Shown here: piece after piece, positions 14,849-22,904 of the stretch
Layout: each line of letters opens with the position of its first letter
Position numbering within the stretch: the stretch's first letter is position 1
The notes under the pieces: generated by a model
Database searches by the model: none
What the model was told of the DNA's origin: nothing
Seen by the model: only the letters and a program-made list of their open reading frames with translations
Position numbers and translations under genes: made by a program
Assembly: GCF_900104775.1 (NCBI RefSeq)
Contig: NZ_FNSA01000003.1
Span: forward strand, 310,001-374,000
DNA length: 64,000 nucleotides
Direction of reading: 5' to 3'
Source of the DNA: Tsukamurella tyrosinosolvens
GTDB taxonomy: Bacteria > Actinomycetota > Actinomycetes > Mycobacteriales > Mycobacteriaceae

Positions 14849-16809
14849 CAGTCGCCGCTGCAGCAGTGCGACTTCTTCGTGCCCGACGGCACGTCGAGCG
14901 CGGGATTGCGGTCGAAGAAGCCGACCGGCTTGAGCTTGAAGCCCGCGTAGTCCACCGGCATCACGGGCCAGTCCTCCGGGCGCGGGAAGTGCGTCAGCCC
15001 GAAGGTGTGCCAGAGGACCACGTCCTCGCCCTCGATCGGCCGGTTCCCCGCGATGTACGACGGCAGCCCCGCGTCGCCGGGGTTCTGGTTGACGTAGTCG
15101 CCCGACGGGTAGCGCTGCGCCTCGTCGTACCGGGTGACCCACAGGTGCTTGGTCGCGAACGCGGCGCGCGCGGCGATCGAGCTCGACGGGTCCGCGAGCA
15201 GCGCCGGCTGCCCCTCGGGGTGCAACGCGTACCCCACCTCCTGGCCCAGGTAGTTCTTCTTGTTCGGGTTGGTCACGTGCCACACCCGGGCCTTGAGGTT
15301 GTCCGCGAGGCGGGCGCCCTCGGCCTCGGTGGCGAGCACCGTCTTCTGCTGCCGGAAGGCGTTGCCCCACGGGTTCTCCGGGCCCATCGGCACGCGCACG
15401 GCGTCGACCTCCGACACCGTGTTCGTGGTGCCGTCCACCGCCATGTCGAGGCGGGCCGAGAACATGTGCTGGTGGAAGGGGGCGCCCAGGCCCGGCGCCA
15501 TCTCGGTGGAGAAGCCCTCGGGGCCCCGGTAGGCCGAACTGAAGACGATGCCCGTGGCCTTGGCTTCCAGCTCGATCGTGCCGTCCAGGTAGAGGTACCA
15601 GTAGAAGCCGTAGTCGTAGTTGCCGATGGTGAGGAAGAACGAGATCACCAGGCGGCGCGAGCGGCGGGTCTCGGCCATGCCGTTGAACATGTCGGTGTGC
15701 TTCCACAGCACGCCGAAGTCCTCCTCGTGCATGCAGATCGCGTTCTTCATCACGCGCGGCTCGCCCTGCTCGTCGGCGATGACGGCGTCGAAGTACTGGA
15801 TCTCGCCGAGGCAGTCGCAGCCCAGCTCCAGCGCGTTGGTGTACCGCCCGAACAGGTACTCGCCCTGGTCGAAGTAGTTCTGCCAGTAGCGGACCGGCGA
15901 GGGATCGGCGTACGGCACCACCATCTCGGCGATCGACGCGCGGTACACGACGGGGCGCTGCACGCCGCCGTCGGCGACGGAGAGCGTGTGCAGGGTCAGG
16001 CCCTCGCGCACGTCGAAGCCGAACCGGAACGTCCAGTCCGCCCAGGTGATCTCGTTGCCGTCGATGCTGTAGCTCGGGCCCTCCGGCTGCGTGATCTCGA
16101 TGGGCTTGAGGTCGGTGCGCGGCGCGGGCGTTCCGTGCGGCGCCGCGTCCCACTCGCCGCGATCCGCGGGGACCGGCAGCTCGATCTCGTCGATCACCTT
16201 CGTCACGCGGCCCTCGGTGAGGTCGACGTACGCGACGACACCGTCGATGGGGTGCGCCCAGGGGAGGTCGGCACCGTCGTCCTGGTGGAAGGCGAGCACG
16301 CGGCACAGCCGGTGGCCCACCTCGTCCTCGTGGCCGAAGACGCCCGCGGACAGGGGGACCGCGCGGACCTTCGCGGGATCGATGCCGCGACTGCTCATCG
16401 CCGCGATCCACTCGGCGCTGTCGAGGAGGTACTTCTCGATGTCCTCGAACTCCTCATCGATGATCGGGACCTGGCCCTGCGTGCGGGAATCCAGCTGCAC
16501 CGAGCCGACGACGGCACGCTCGGTGATCGAGACGACGTGGTCGGAGCCGGCGCCGGTGGCGCGGTCGAGCAGCATCACGCGGGCGCGGCGCTCGATCGGG
16601 TCGCCCGCCGTGAAGGAGAGGACCACCTGCTTGTGCGGCTCCTCCAGGCCGACGTAGACGAACCGGACGGTCTCGCCGAGCAGGCCGGCATCGCCGAGAA
16701 CCTGCTTGACGGTGCGGATCTCGGCCGCCTGCAGCGGGACCAGCGGGTGCGTGACCGGGATCGCGGCCGTCGATACGCCGGTGTCCGTCGGGTCGAGGGT
16801 GGTACTCAT
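14848..16809 (-). CDS. Copper-containing primary amine oxidase
   Basis: A 653-residue topaquinone/copper amine oxidase. It oxidises primary amines (tyramine, phenylethylamine and similar) to aldehydes with release of ammonia and H2O2. The cofactor-forming Tyr398 sits in TIGNYDYGFYW (consensus T-x-x-N-Y-D/E-Y). The copper ligands are a His-x-His pair in FHQHMFSARLDM and a third His in GLTHFPRPEDWPVMP. The catalytic base Asp is in the YFDQGEYLFGRYTN region. No signal peptide, so it is probably cytoplasmic. The length matches Arthrobacter enzymes (about 640). The ATG overlaps the stop of the upstream permease (ATGA, 16806-16809), so uptake and oxidation are coupled. Confidence 0.95.
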   Translation of the reverse strand: MSTTLDPTDTGVSTAAIPVTHPLVPLQAAEIRTVKQVLGDAGLLGETVRFVYVGLEEPHKQVVLSFTAGDPIERRARVMLLDRATGAGSDHVVSITERAVVGSVQLDSRTQGQVPIIDEEFEDIEKYLLDSAEWIAAMSSRGIDPAKVRAVPLSAGVFGHEDEVGHRLCRVLAFHQDDGADLPWAHPIDGVVAYVDLTEGRVTKVIDEIELPVPADRGEWDAAPHGTPAPRTDLKPIEITQPEGPSYSIDGNEITWADWTFRFGFDVREGLTLHTLSVADGGVQRPVVYRASIAEMVVPYADPSPVRYWQNYFDQGEYLFGRYTNALELGCDCLGEIQYFDAVIADEQGEPRVMKNAICMHEEDFGVLWKHTDMFNGMAETRRSRRLVISFFLTIGNYDYGFYWYLYLDGTIELEAKATGIVFSSAYRGPEGFSTEMAPGLGAPFHQHMFSARLDMAVDGTTNTVSEVDAVRVPMGPENPWGNAFRQQKTVLATEAEGARLADNLKARVWHVTNPNKKNYLGQEVGYALHPEGQPALLADPSSSIAARAAFATKHLWVTRYDEAQRYPSGDYVNQNPGDAGLPSYIAGNRPIEGEDVVLWHTFGLTHFPRPEDWPVMPVDYAGFKLKPVGFFDRNPALDVPSGTKKSHCCSGD

Positions 16810-18278
16810 CGTGCGATCTCCTTCTCGGGTTCTTCGGGGGTGATTGCTGTTCCGCCGGACGGCGGGGAGGTGCGGGGCCGGGCCGCCGCGGGGCGCAGGA
16901 GCGCCATGGCGACGCCGCCCAGGAAGACGCCCACCAGGAGCGTCCCGACGACGGCGGCCAGCGGGCGGGAACCGCCCACCAGGAGGGGCATGTTCGCGAC
17001 GGTCATGGCCAACAGGACGGCGAGGCCCGCGAAGCCGAGAGCCGGTGCGATCAGGGTGTTCCAGCGGCGGTCGTCGACGGCGTTCCGCCGGAAGTAGACG
17101 AGCACCGCGATCGACGTCAGCGTCATCAGGGCGACCACGCCGACCGACGCGATCCCGGCGAACCAGGCGAAGACCTCGGTCACGGGGTCGAGGCCCACCG
17201 CCGCCGAGACGACGACCAGGACCAGCGCGGACACCGTCTGCACGACCGACGCGACGTGGGGCGAGGAGTGCCGCACGTGCGAGCGGCCGCACCCCGACGG
17301 CAGCGCGGCGCTGTTGCCCAGCGAGAAGATGTAGCGCGCGAGCACGTTGTGAAAGGAGAGCAGCGCCGCGAACAGGCTCGTGATGAGGAGGATCTCGACG
17401 AGGTCCCCCGCGGCGGAGCCGAGGTAGCGCACCGCCGTCTCCACCACCATGCCCTCGGGGTTCGCACCGGCGAGCGCGACGGCACCGTCGTCGCCCCAGG
17501 CGGTGACGACCGACCAGCTGGAGAGGGCGTAGAAGCCGCCGATCACGAGCAGCGCCAGGTACGTCGCCCGGGGAATGGTGCGGGCGGGATCGCGCGCCTC
17601 GTCGCGGAAGACGGCGGTGGCCTCGAAGCCGATGTAGCCGGCGACCGCGAAGATCAGGGCGACGCCGGGGGCACCCGCCAGGAAGGCCGCGGGGTGCAGC
17701 GCGGCCGTCGACGGCCCCGACTCCCCGCCCGACACCAGGACCGCAGCGTCGATCGCGAGGACGATCCCGACCTCGCAGACCAGCAGGACACCCAGCACCT
17801 TGCCGGACAGGTCGATGTGGCGGTAGCCGAGGAGCCCCACCACCGCCATCATCGCGAGCGACCACAAATACCAGGGCACCGACGGCCCGCCGTGCCCCGC
17901 GACGAAGACGTCGATCGCCGCGCCGATGTAGCCGTACACGGCGCCCTGCACCGCGGTGTAGGTGAGCAGCGCGAGGAACGCGGCGCCGAGGCCGACATGG
18001 CGTCCCAGGCCGTGCGTGATGTACGTGTAGAAGGCGCCGGCGCCGGGCACGCGCCGCGACATCGCCGTGAAGCCGACGGCGAAGAACAGCAGGATCACCG
18101 TGCACACGAGGTACGACGCCGGATAGGCGGCGCCGTTGCCGGCGGAGATGCCCAGCGGCACCGTCCCGGCGATCACGGTCAGCGGCGCGGCGGCCGCGAC
18201 GACCATGAAGACGATGGCCCCGGCGCCCAGGCCGCCGGACAGGCGGTGCGGGGCGGCGGCCTCGGACGGCGTCGACAT
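16806..18278 (-). CDS. APC-family amine/amino-acid permease
   Basis: A 490-residue integral membrane transporter of the amino acid-polyamine-organocation superfamily with about 12 helices. The N terminus has the typical first helix (GAIVFMVVAAAAPLTVIAGT), followed by the conserved GAFYTYITHGLGRHVGLG region and IGFEATAVFRDEARDPARTI in the TM6 area. I chose ATG 18276-18278 with AGGA upstream. Translational overlap with the amine oxidase implies that it imports the oxidase's amine substrate. The opposite strand carries a second, similar permease with an IclR regulator across a 374-base gap. The exact substrate is not determinable from sequence. Confidence 0.9.
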   Translation of the reverse strand: MSTPSEAAAPHRLSGGLGAGAIVFMVVAAAAPLTVIAGTVPLGISAGNGAAYPASYLVCTVILLFFAVGFTAMSRRVPGAGAFYTYITHGLGRHVGLGAAFLALLTYTAVQGAVYGYIGAAIDVFVAGHGGPSVPWYLWSLAMMAVVGLLGYRHIDLSGKVLGVLLVCEVGIVLAIDAAVLVSGGESGPSTAALHPAAFLAGAPGVALIFAVAGYIGFEATAVFRDEARDPARTIPRATYLALLVIGGFYALSSWSVVTAWGDDGAVALAGANPEGMVVETAVRYLGSAAGDLVEILLITSLFAALLSFHNVLARYIFSLGNSAALPSGCGRSHVRHSSPHVASVVQTVSALVLVVVSAAVGLDPVTEVFAWFAGIASVGVVALMTLTSIAVLVYFRRNAVDDRRWNTLIAPALGFAGLAVLLAMTVANMPLLVGGSRPLAAVVGTLLVGVFLGGVAMALLRPAAARPRTSPPSGGTAITPEEPEKEIAR

Positions 18279-18652
18279 GACCCGGGTCCTCTCCTGCGAT
18301 GGTTGAAAGACGGTGCGCAGCAATCCCTGTCGGCCTGGAAGCCGCGACTCCAGGGGGTCGCACCGGACTCACCATAGGCACGGGATGTGGCGCGTGTCAC
18401 TGCTTTTCGCGGGTGGGAATCCGGCTGCGGCGCATTCTCATTCGAACCGGGAGTCGCGAGCGGGGCGATTCTCATTCGAACCGCGGACATCGCGCCACGT
18501 CACGCCGTCCGGCGGCATCCCGGACCGTTCTCGGGCGTCCCTCGTCGCGGACCGGATTCTCATTCGAGACCCGAAGAAGTTCATCGGGATTCGACGCGAA
18601 CGGGTGCGCCGTCGGCTAGCGTGCACGCAGGGTTCCGGAGAGCAGGTGTGGC
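18279..18652. promoter_or_regulatory. Divergent regulatory region with three copies of ATTCTCATTCGA
   Basis: A 374-base gap between the two divergent permease genes without a supportable gene. It contains three direct repeats on the + strand: ATTCTCATTCGAACC at 18434-18448 and 18468-18482, and ATTCTCATTCGAG at 18556-18568. Spacings are 34 and 88 bases. Their placement between two transport operons, one with an IclR regulator, suggests operator sites; the binding protein is unknown. Confidence 0.5.
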
Positions 18653-20107
18653 ATGGCGGAGTCGTCGGGCATCAGAGCGAGGTCGCCGGTCGTCGGCCTG
18701 CCGCGGGGACGCCTGACACAGGTCCAGGTGCTCGCGCAATCCGTCTCCGCGGTCGCCCCCTCCGCGGTGATGGTCACACTGCCGGTGCTGGTGATGGCGC
18801 AGGTCGGCCGCGGCGTGATCGCGGTCTTCGTGGTCGCGACGCTCCTCGTCGCCGCGGTGGGCTACTGCATCCGCGAGTTCGCGACGCGCATGGCCGCCGT
18901 GAGCGGGCTGTACAGCTACACCGTCAAGGGACTCGGCCCGACGACCGGCTTCGCCGCGGGATGGTCGTTGCTCGTGGGCTACGGCGCCGCAGCGATGGCG
19001 AGCCTCGTCGGCGCGGGGAGCTACCTGGCCGCGCTCCTCGGCCGGACCGGGGTGCCGCAGGGCACGCCCACCGTCGTCGCGCTGTCCGCGGCGGCGGGGG
19101 TCGTCGCGCTGCTGCTCATGCTGCGCGGCGTGCAGCTCTCCGCGCGGATCATGCTCGCGATCGAGGTCTTCGCCATCCTCGCCGCGTCGGCGGTGCTCGT
19201 CGTGGCCTTCGCGGCGGGCGGCGGGGCCGCGGGCGGCGGGGCGCCGAGCGCACCGTCGGGCCCGGGCGCCGCGGGCTTCGCCGTGCTCCTCGCGATCACG
19301 GCCTTCGTCGGTTTCGAGAGCGCCGGTACCGTCGCGCGGGAGGCCCGGCACCCGTTCGTCACCGTCACCCGCGCGATCCGGTGGACGCCGGTCGTCGTCG
19401 GCGTTCTGTACCTGTTCGCCGCGGTGCTGCAGTTGCCCGAGTCCGCGCGGCTGGGCACGGACTCGCTGCGCGTCGTGCTGACCCTCCCGGACCGGCTCGG
19501 CGGCGGCTCGTCGGTGCTCGCCGCCCTGATGGAGGCCGGGATCGCCGCGTCCTGGTTCGCCTGCGTCCTCGGCTCCGTCACCGCGCTCTCGCGCACGCTC
19601 TTCGCGATGGGGCGGGAGGGCGTGTTCCCCGGGCTGGGCCGCACGCACCGCCGGTTCGGGACACCGGCCGCGGCGCTGCTGACGACGATGCCGCTGATCG
19701 TCGCGGTCCCCGTGCTGTGCCTGCTCGTGAGCGGGTCGAGCCGCGCGACGCTCGTCGGGCTGCTCGCGGTCTCCGCGCACGGCTACATCGTCGCGTACGT
19801 GCTGGTGTGCGTCGCGACGCCGGTGTTCCTGCGGCGGATCGGCGAATCCACCCGCGGGGCCACCGTGGTCGGGACCGTCACCGCCGCGTGCCTGGTGGGG
19901 CTCATCGTCTGGGTGGCCGTCACCTCGTGGGGCCGCGCCGAGGGCACCTCCACCGCGGTGTACCTGGCGATCATGGCGGCCGGCGCCCTCGTGCACCTGG
20001 TCCGGATCCGGCCCCGTCCGGCCATCGCGCAGCGGATCGGGGTCTACGACGAGACCACCGAGGCGGACCTCCTCGGGCCCTCCCCGCCCTGGGCGGTGCG
20101 ACGGTGA
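18653..20107 (+). CDS. APC-family permease
   Basis: A 484-residue membrane transporter of the APC superfamily with about 12 helices. Family features include the first helix VSAVAPSAVMVTLPVLVMAQ, YSYTVKGLGPTTGFAAGW, and FVGFESAGTVAREARHPFVT in the TM6 region. It is clearly related to, but distinct from, the permease facing it on the other strand. The ATG at 18653 follows a purine-rich stretch (GGAGAGCAGG). Its stop overlaps the GTG of the IclR regulator (GTGA, 20104-20107), so transporter and regulator are coupled. The substrate is probably an amine or amino acid because of the amine oxidase next door; this is inference. Confidence 0.88.
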   Translation: MAESSGIRARSPVVGLPRGRLTQVQVLAQSVSAVAPSAVMVTLPVLVMAQVGRGVIAVFVVATLLVAAVGYCIREFATRMAAVSGLYSYTVKGLGPTTGFAAGWSLLVGYGAAAMASLVGAGSYLAALLGRTGVPQGTPTVVALSAAAGVVALLLMLRGVQLSARIMLAIEVFAILAASAVLVVAFAAGGGAAGGGAPSAPSGPGAAGFAVLLAITAFVGFESAGTVAREARHPFVTVTRAIRWTPVVVGVLYLFAAVLQLPESARLGTDSLRVVLTLPDRLGGGSSVLAALMEAGIAASWFACVLGSVTALSRTLFAMGREGVFPGLGRTHRRFGTPAAALLTTMPLIVAVPVLCLLVSGSSRATLVGLLAVSAHGYIVAYVLVCVATPVFLRRIGESTRGATVVGTVTAACLVGLIVWVAVTSWGRAEGTSTAVYLAIMAAGALVHLVRIRPRPAIAQRIGVYDETTEADLLGPSPPWAVRR

Positions 20108-20853
20108 CGGCGCGCGAGAACGCTCTGTCCGGGCGGCAGCCGAAGGCCGTCATCAGCGCGCTGCGGGTGCTAGAGGAGGTCGCGCGCGGGGGCGAGGGCA
20201 TCACCGCCAAGGAGATCACGGCCCGGCTGGGAATGCCGTCGGCCACCACCTACCGGCTGCTCACCATCCTCGTGGGCGAGGGCTACATCGTGCGCGTCCC
20301 GGACCTCTCGGGTTTCGCGCTCGGCCGCCGGCTCGGCGTCATCCTCGACGCGGCGGTCGCGCCGTCGGTGTGCGCGGCCGCCCGCGACGTGCTCGCCGAG
20401 GCCCGCCTGTCCGTGCGCTTCGGCGTCCAGCTGTTCTACGTCACCGGCAGCGGCGTGCGCGCCGCGGACCTGGATCCGGAGTACCCGCCGCAGGAGTCCG
20501 AGCGCTTCCTCAACGACCACCTGTACGCCTGCGCCGTCGGAAAACTGCTGCTCGCCGAGCGGGACGGGCTCGCGGAGGAGCGCCCCGCGCTGCGCGCGCT
20601 GACGGGCAGGACCGTGACCGCCGCCGACGCGCTGCGGCGCGAGCTCGACGCGGTCCGGGCGAACGGTCACGCCGCCCAGGTCGGCGAGATGCGGGAGGAC
20701 ACCGCGTGCGTCGCCGTGCCGATCCGGTCGCGCGACGGCGCGCTCGTCGCCGCGCTCGCCCTGTCCGGGCAGGCGGAGCACGCGCCCGTCATGCTCAAGC
20801 AGGTCGAGGCGCTGCGGGGCCATGCGGACCGGCTGGCGCCGCTGCTGGCGTGA
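20104..20853 (+). CDS. IclR-family transcriptional regulator
   Basis: A 249-residue regulator with an N-terminal winged HTH (VISALRVLEEVARGGEGITA then EITARLGMPSATTYRLLTIL and the wing VRVPDLSGFALG) and a C-terminal IclR effector domain (LYACAVGKLLLAE, TACVAVPIRSRDGALVAALA). The GTG start at 20104 overlaps the stop of the permease gene. IclR proteins usually control catabolic or uptake operons close by, so it may act on the triple repeats in the divergent region and respond to an amine or its breakdown product. It ends before a convergent DUF3089 gene, 48 bases away. Confidence 0.9.
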   Translation: MTARENALSGRQPKAVISALRVLEEVARGGEGITAKEITARLGMPSATTYRLLTILVGEGYIVRVPDLSGFALGRRLGVILDAAVAPSVCAAARDVLAEARLSVRFGVQLFYVTGSGVRAADLDPEYPPQESERFLNDHLYACAVGKLLLAERDGLAEERPALRALTGRTVTAADALRRELDAVRANGHAAQVGEMREDTACVAVPIRSRDGALVAALALSGQAEHAPVMLKQVEALRGHADRLAPLLA

Positions 20854-20901
20854 GAGCGGTGGATCAGGTCTCGTCGACCTCCACGTCCGGATCGCGGGCC
20901 G

Positions 20902-22041
20902 TCACGACCGCCAGTCTTCGCCCTGCGCCGCGGCGATCGCGACCAGGCGATCGAGGCCGTAGTTCATGTCGAGAACGTGGGTGCCGACGAGGGGGATCCC
21001 GTTGGCTCCAGGCACGTTCACGTGCAGGAGGCGGTAGCCGCCTGAGTCGCTGCAGCGGCTGGTGCCGCGCTGTGCGCTCTGCGTCCAGGTCGAACGGCTC
21101 GTGGGCATCGCGCTGGGAAAGGTCGTGATTCCCATCGCGAGCTTGATGACGCCGGGGGCGTAGGGCTTGCTGGGCACGGTGATCGGTTGCGGTCGGTCGT
21201 CACCGGCGATGACAGCGGGATCGACGCAGGCCACTCGGTAGGCGGGGCCGTGTCGTAGGCCCCACAGGCGTGAGAGCAGGTCGACATCGGAATTGCCGAA
21301 CAGTGACAACGCTGGCGTGACGAAGTCGGTGGAGTAGGCGACGACGCACCGGCTCTGGCCCGTGCGGGTGCAGATCGGGATGTTGTCGAAGTCGCCGCCC
21401 GTCGTTCGTCCCGGTGCGACCGTGACGTTGCCGCCGATGAGGAACGCGCCCGCGACTCTGGCGCGCACGGCCTGATTCCCGTCCACGTGCTCCCGGATCA
21501 GTTTGCGCAGCATGAGGGTGCCTTGCGAATGCCCGATGAAGATCACCGCCCGACCCCGGTTGTCGCGCGCGAGATACTCCTTCCACGCGCGGACCACGTC
21601 GTCGTAGCCGCGCTCGACAGGATTCGCGAGTTCTGGTGGCAGGATCGGCCCTGCCATCTGTGCGAGGAACCCCGGGACGGCCACCTGGCGGTAGAGCGGG
21701 GCGTAGACGCGGCACGCGTTCGAGAACCGCGCCACCTGGAACTCCGCGATCGATCGGACCTCGGGATCCGGCGTCGCCGTGGCATTGCCGACGATCTGGT
21801 TGCTCACCGTCGGGTAGACGAAGAAGCAGTCGACCTTGTCGCGGGACGAGCCGACGGGCGGTGTGACAACGCGCCCGTTCGCCAGATCGGTCGTGTCCAT
21901 GGGGGAGTGGCACGGATCCTGGGCCAGGTCCGGGCGGCACAGCCACGCGCTCCTGGGCGCGGCGGTCGCCGTTGTCAGGCCACCGGAGACGATGCAGGCG
22001 GCGGCTACTGCGACGGCGACGAGTCGGCCCAGAACAGTCAT
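20902..22041 (-). CDS. Secreted DUF3089 alpha/beta-hydrolase-like protein
   Basis: A 379-residue exported protein. A signal peptide (hydrophobic residues about 7-27) ends near TATAA. The DUF3089 family pattern is visible: WLCRPDL near the mature N terminus, DCFFVYPTVS, and the nucleophile elbow FIGHSQGTLMLRKLI with Ser in GHSQG. Several Cys suggest disulfides. The family has an alpha/beta hydrolase fold and is thought to include lipases or esterases acting outside the cell. The start at 22039-22041 has GGAGGA upstream. The gene is divergent from a TetR gene, with a 28-base palindrome between them, so it is probably under that regulator's control. Confidence 0.88.
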   Translation of the reverse strand: MTVLGRLVAVAVAAACIVSGGLTTATAAPRSAWLCRPDLAQDPCHSPMDTTDLANGRVVTPPVGSSRDKVDCFFVYPTVSNQIVGNATATPDPEVRSIAEFQVARFSNACRVYAPLYRQVAVPGFLAQMAGPILPPELANPVERGYDDVVRAWKEYLARDNRGRAVIFIGHSQGTLMLRKLIREHVDGNQAVRARVAGAFLIGGNVTVAPGRTTGGDFDNIPICTRTGQSRCVVAYSTDFVTPALSLFGNSDVDLLSRLWGLRHGPAYRVACVDPAVIAGDDRPQPITVPSKPYAPGVIKLAMGITTFPSAMPTSRSTWTQSAQRGTSRCSDSGGYRLLHVNVPGANGIPLVGTHVLDMNYGLDRLVAIAAAQGEDWRS

Positions 22042-22092
22042 TGCGGTGCTTCCTCCGGAGTTCGGCGAGGGCCCCAAACGGGGCCGAGGGGA

Positions 22093-22120
22093 AATTTACA
22101 TGCAGATCTGCCTGTAAGTT
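22093..22120. promoter_or_regulatory. 28-base palindromic operator
   Basis: A near-perfect inverted repeat with a core of TTACATGCAGATCTGCCTGT followed by AA; 12 of 14 pairs match across the arms AATTTACATGCAGA and TCTGCCTGTAAGTT. It lies between the divergent DUF3089 and TetR genes, in a local A/T-rich patch, and is the obvious binding site for the TetR protein. Confidence 0.7.
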
Positions 22121-22188
22121 GCTCATCAGAGGAATCCACATTCGACGAAGCCGTCGGGGCGGTGCGTACGGCCGGTACCGTTGCCGCA

Positions 22189-22809
22189 ATGAGCGCGATG
22201 CCGCCCGCCAGACGAACCCAGAAGGAGCGGACCGAGGCGACCCGAACGGCACTCCTGGAGGCGACCGTCGACTGCCTCATCGATCACGGCTACGCCGGCA
22301 CCTCCACCAACCGTGTCGTCGAACGCGCCGGGCTGACTCGAGGTGCATTGGCCCACCACTTCCCCACGCGCGACGCCCTCATCGTCGCTGCGGTGGAGCA
22401 CGTCGTTCGACAGCAGATCTCCCTCATGCGGGAGATGGTGCTCGGTCTTCCGGCGGAGATGCCGCTCACGGCGACGATGGTCCTGGACGTGATGTGGGCG
22501 GGGAACCAGACAGCGACGTCGGCCGCGGGCATCGAACTGTGGGTCGCCGGTCGCACGAACCGTGCCGTCTCCGCCCACAGCAACCTCCTGCGCGACCGGA
22601 TCGCCGAGGCAGCGGCAGAGGTCATCGCTGCACTGCCTGGCGTTTCCGATCCGCAGCGACTGACGAGCGTCATCGTCACCTGTCAGGACGCGATCCGCGG
22701 ACTGGTCGTCACCGCATTGGGCGACCCCGACACCGAGCGGACGGAACAGAAGTGGCATCAGCTGCGGGACAACCTCCTGCCACTTCTCGGTGACGCGCTG
22801 TCGGGCTGA
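22189..22809 (+). CDS. TetR-family regulator of the divergent DUF3089 gene
   Basis: A 206-residue TetR-type regulator. The HTH is typical: LLEATVDCLIDHGYAGTSTN then VVERAGLTRGALAHHFPTRDALI. The C-terminal domain (from about residue 75) is the effector-binding and dimer domain. The ATG at 22189 is the first in-frame start that gives a compact N terminus. It is transcribed away from the DUF3089 gene and probably represses both itself and that gene through the palindrome at 22093-22120. The ligand is unknown; a fatty acid or ester product of the hydrolase is plausible but unproven. A strong hairpin follows the stop. Confidence 0.88.
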   Translation: MSAMPPARRTQKERTEATRTALLEATVDCLIDHGYAGTSTNRVVERAGLTRGALAHHFPTRDALIVAAVEHVVRQQISLMREMVLGLPAEMPLTATMVLDVMWAGNQTATSAAGIELWVAGRTNRAVSAHSNLLRDRIAEAAAEVIAALPGVSDPQRLTSVIVTCQDAIRGLVVTALGDPDTERTEQKWHQLRDNLLPLLGDALSG

Positions 22810-22856
22810 CTCCGGCGAGCCGACCGCCGCCCCCGCCCCGCGGTGATGAAAACGGA

Positions 22857-22892
22857 ACGAGCCCCGATCCCGGGAGGGGGATCGGGGCTCGT
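22857..22892. terminator. Perfect 15-bp hairpin terminator
   Basis: ACGAGCCCCGATCCC (22857-22871) pairs perfectly with GGGATCGGGGCTCGT (22878-22892) around a six-base loop. It lies between the convergent TetR and mmpL3 genes and can serve both strands. No T run follows. Confidence 0.85.
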
Positions 22893-22904
22893 CGGCGTGC
22901 GGGA

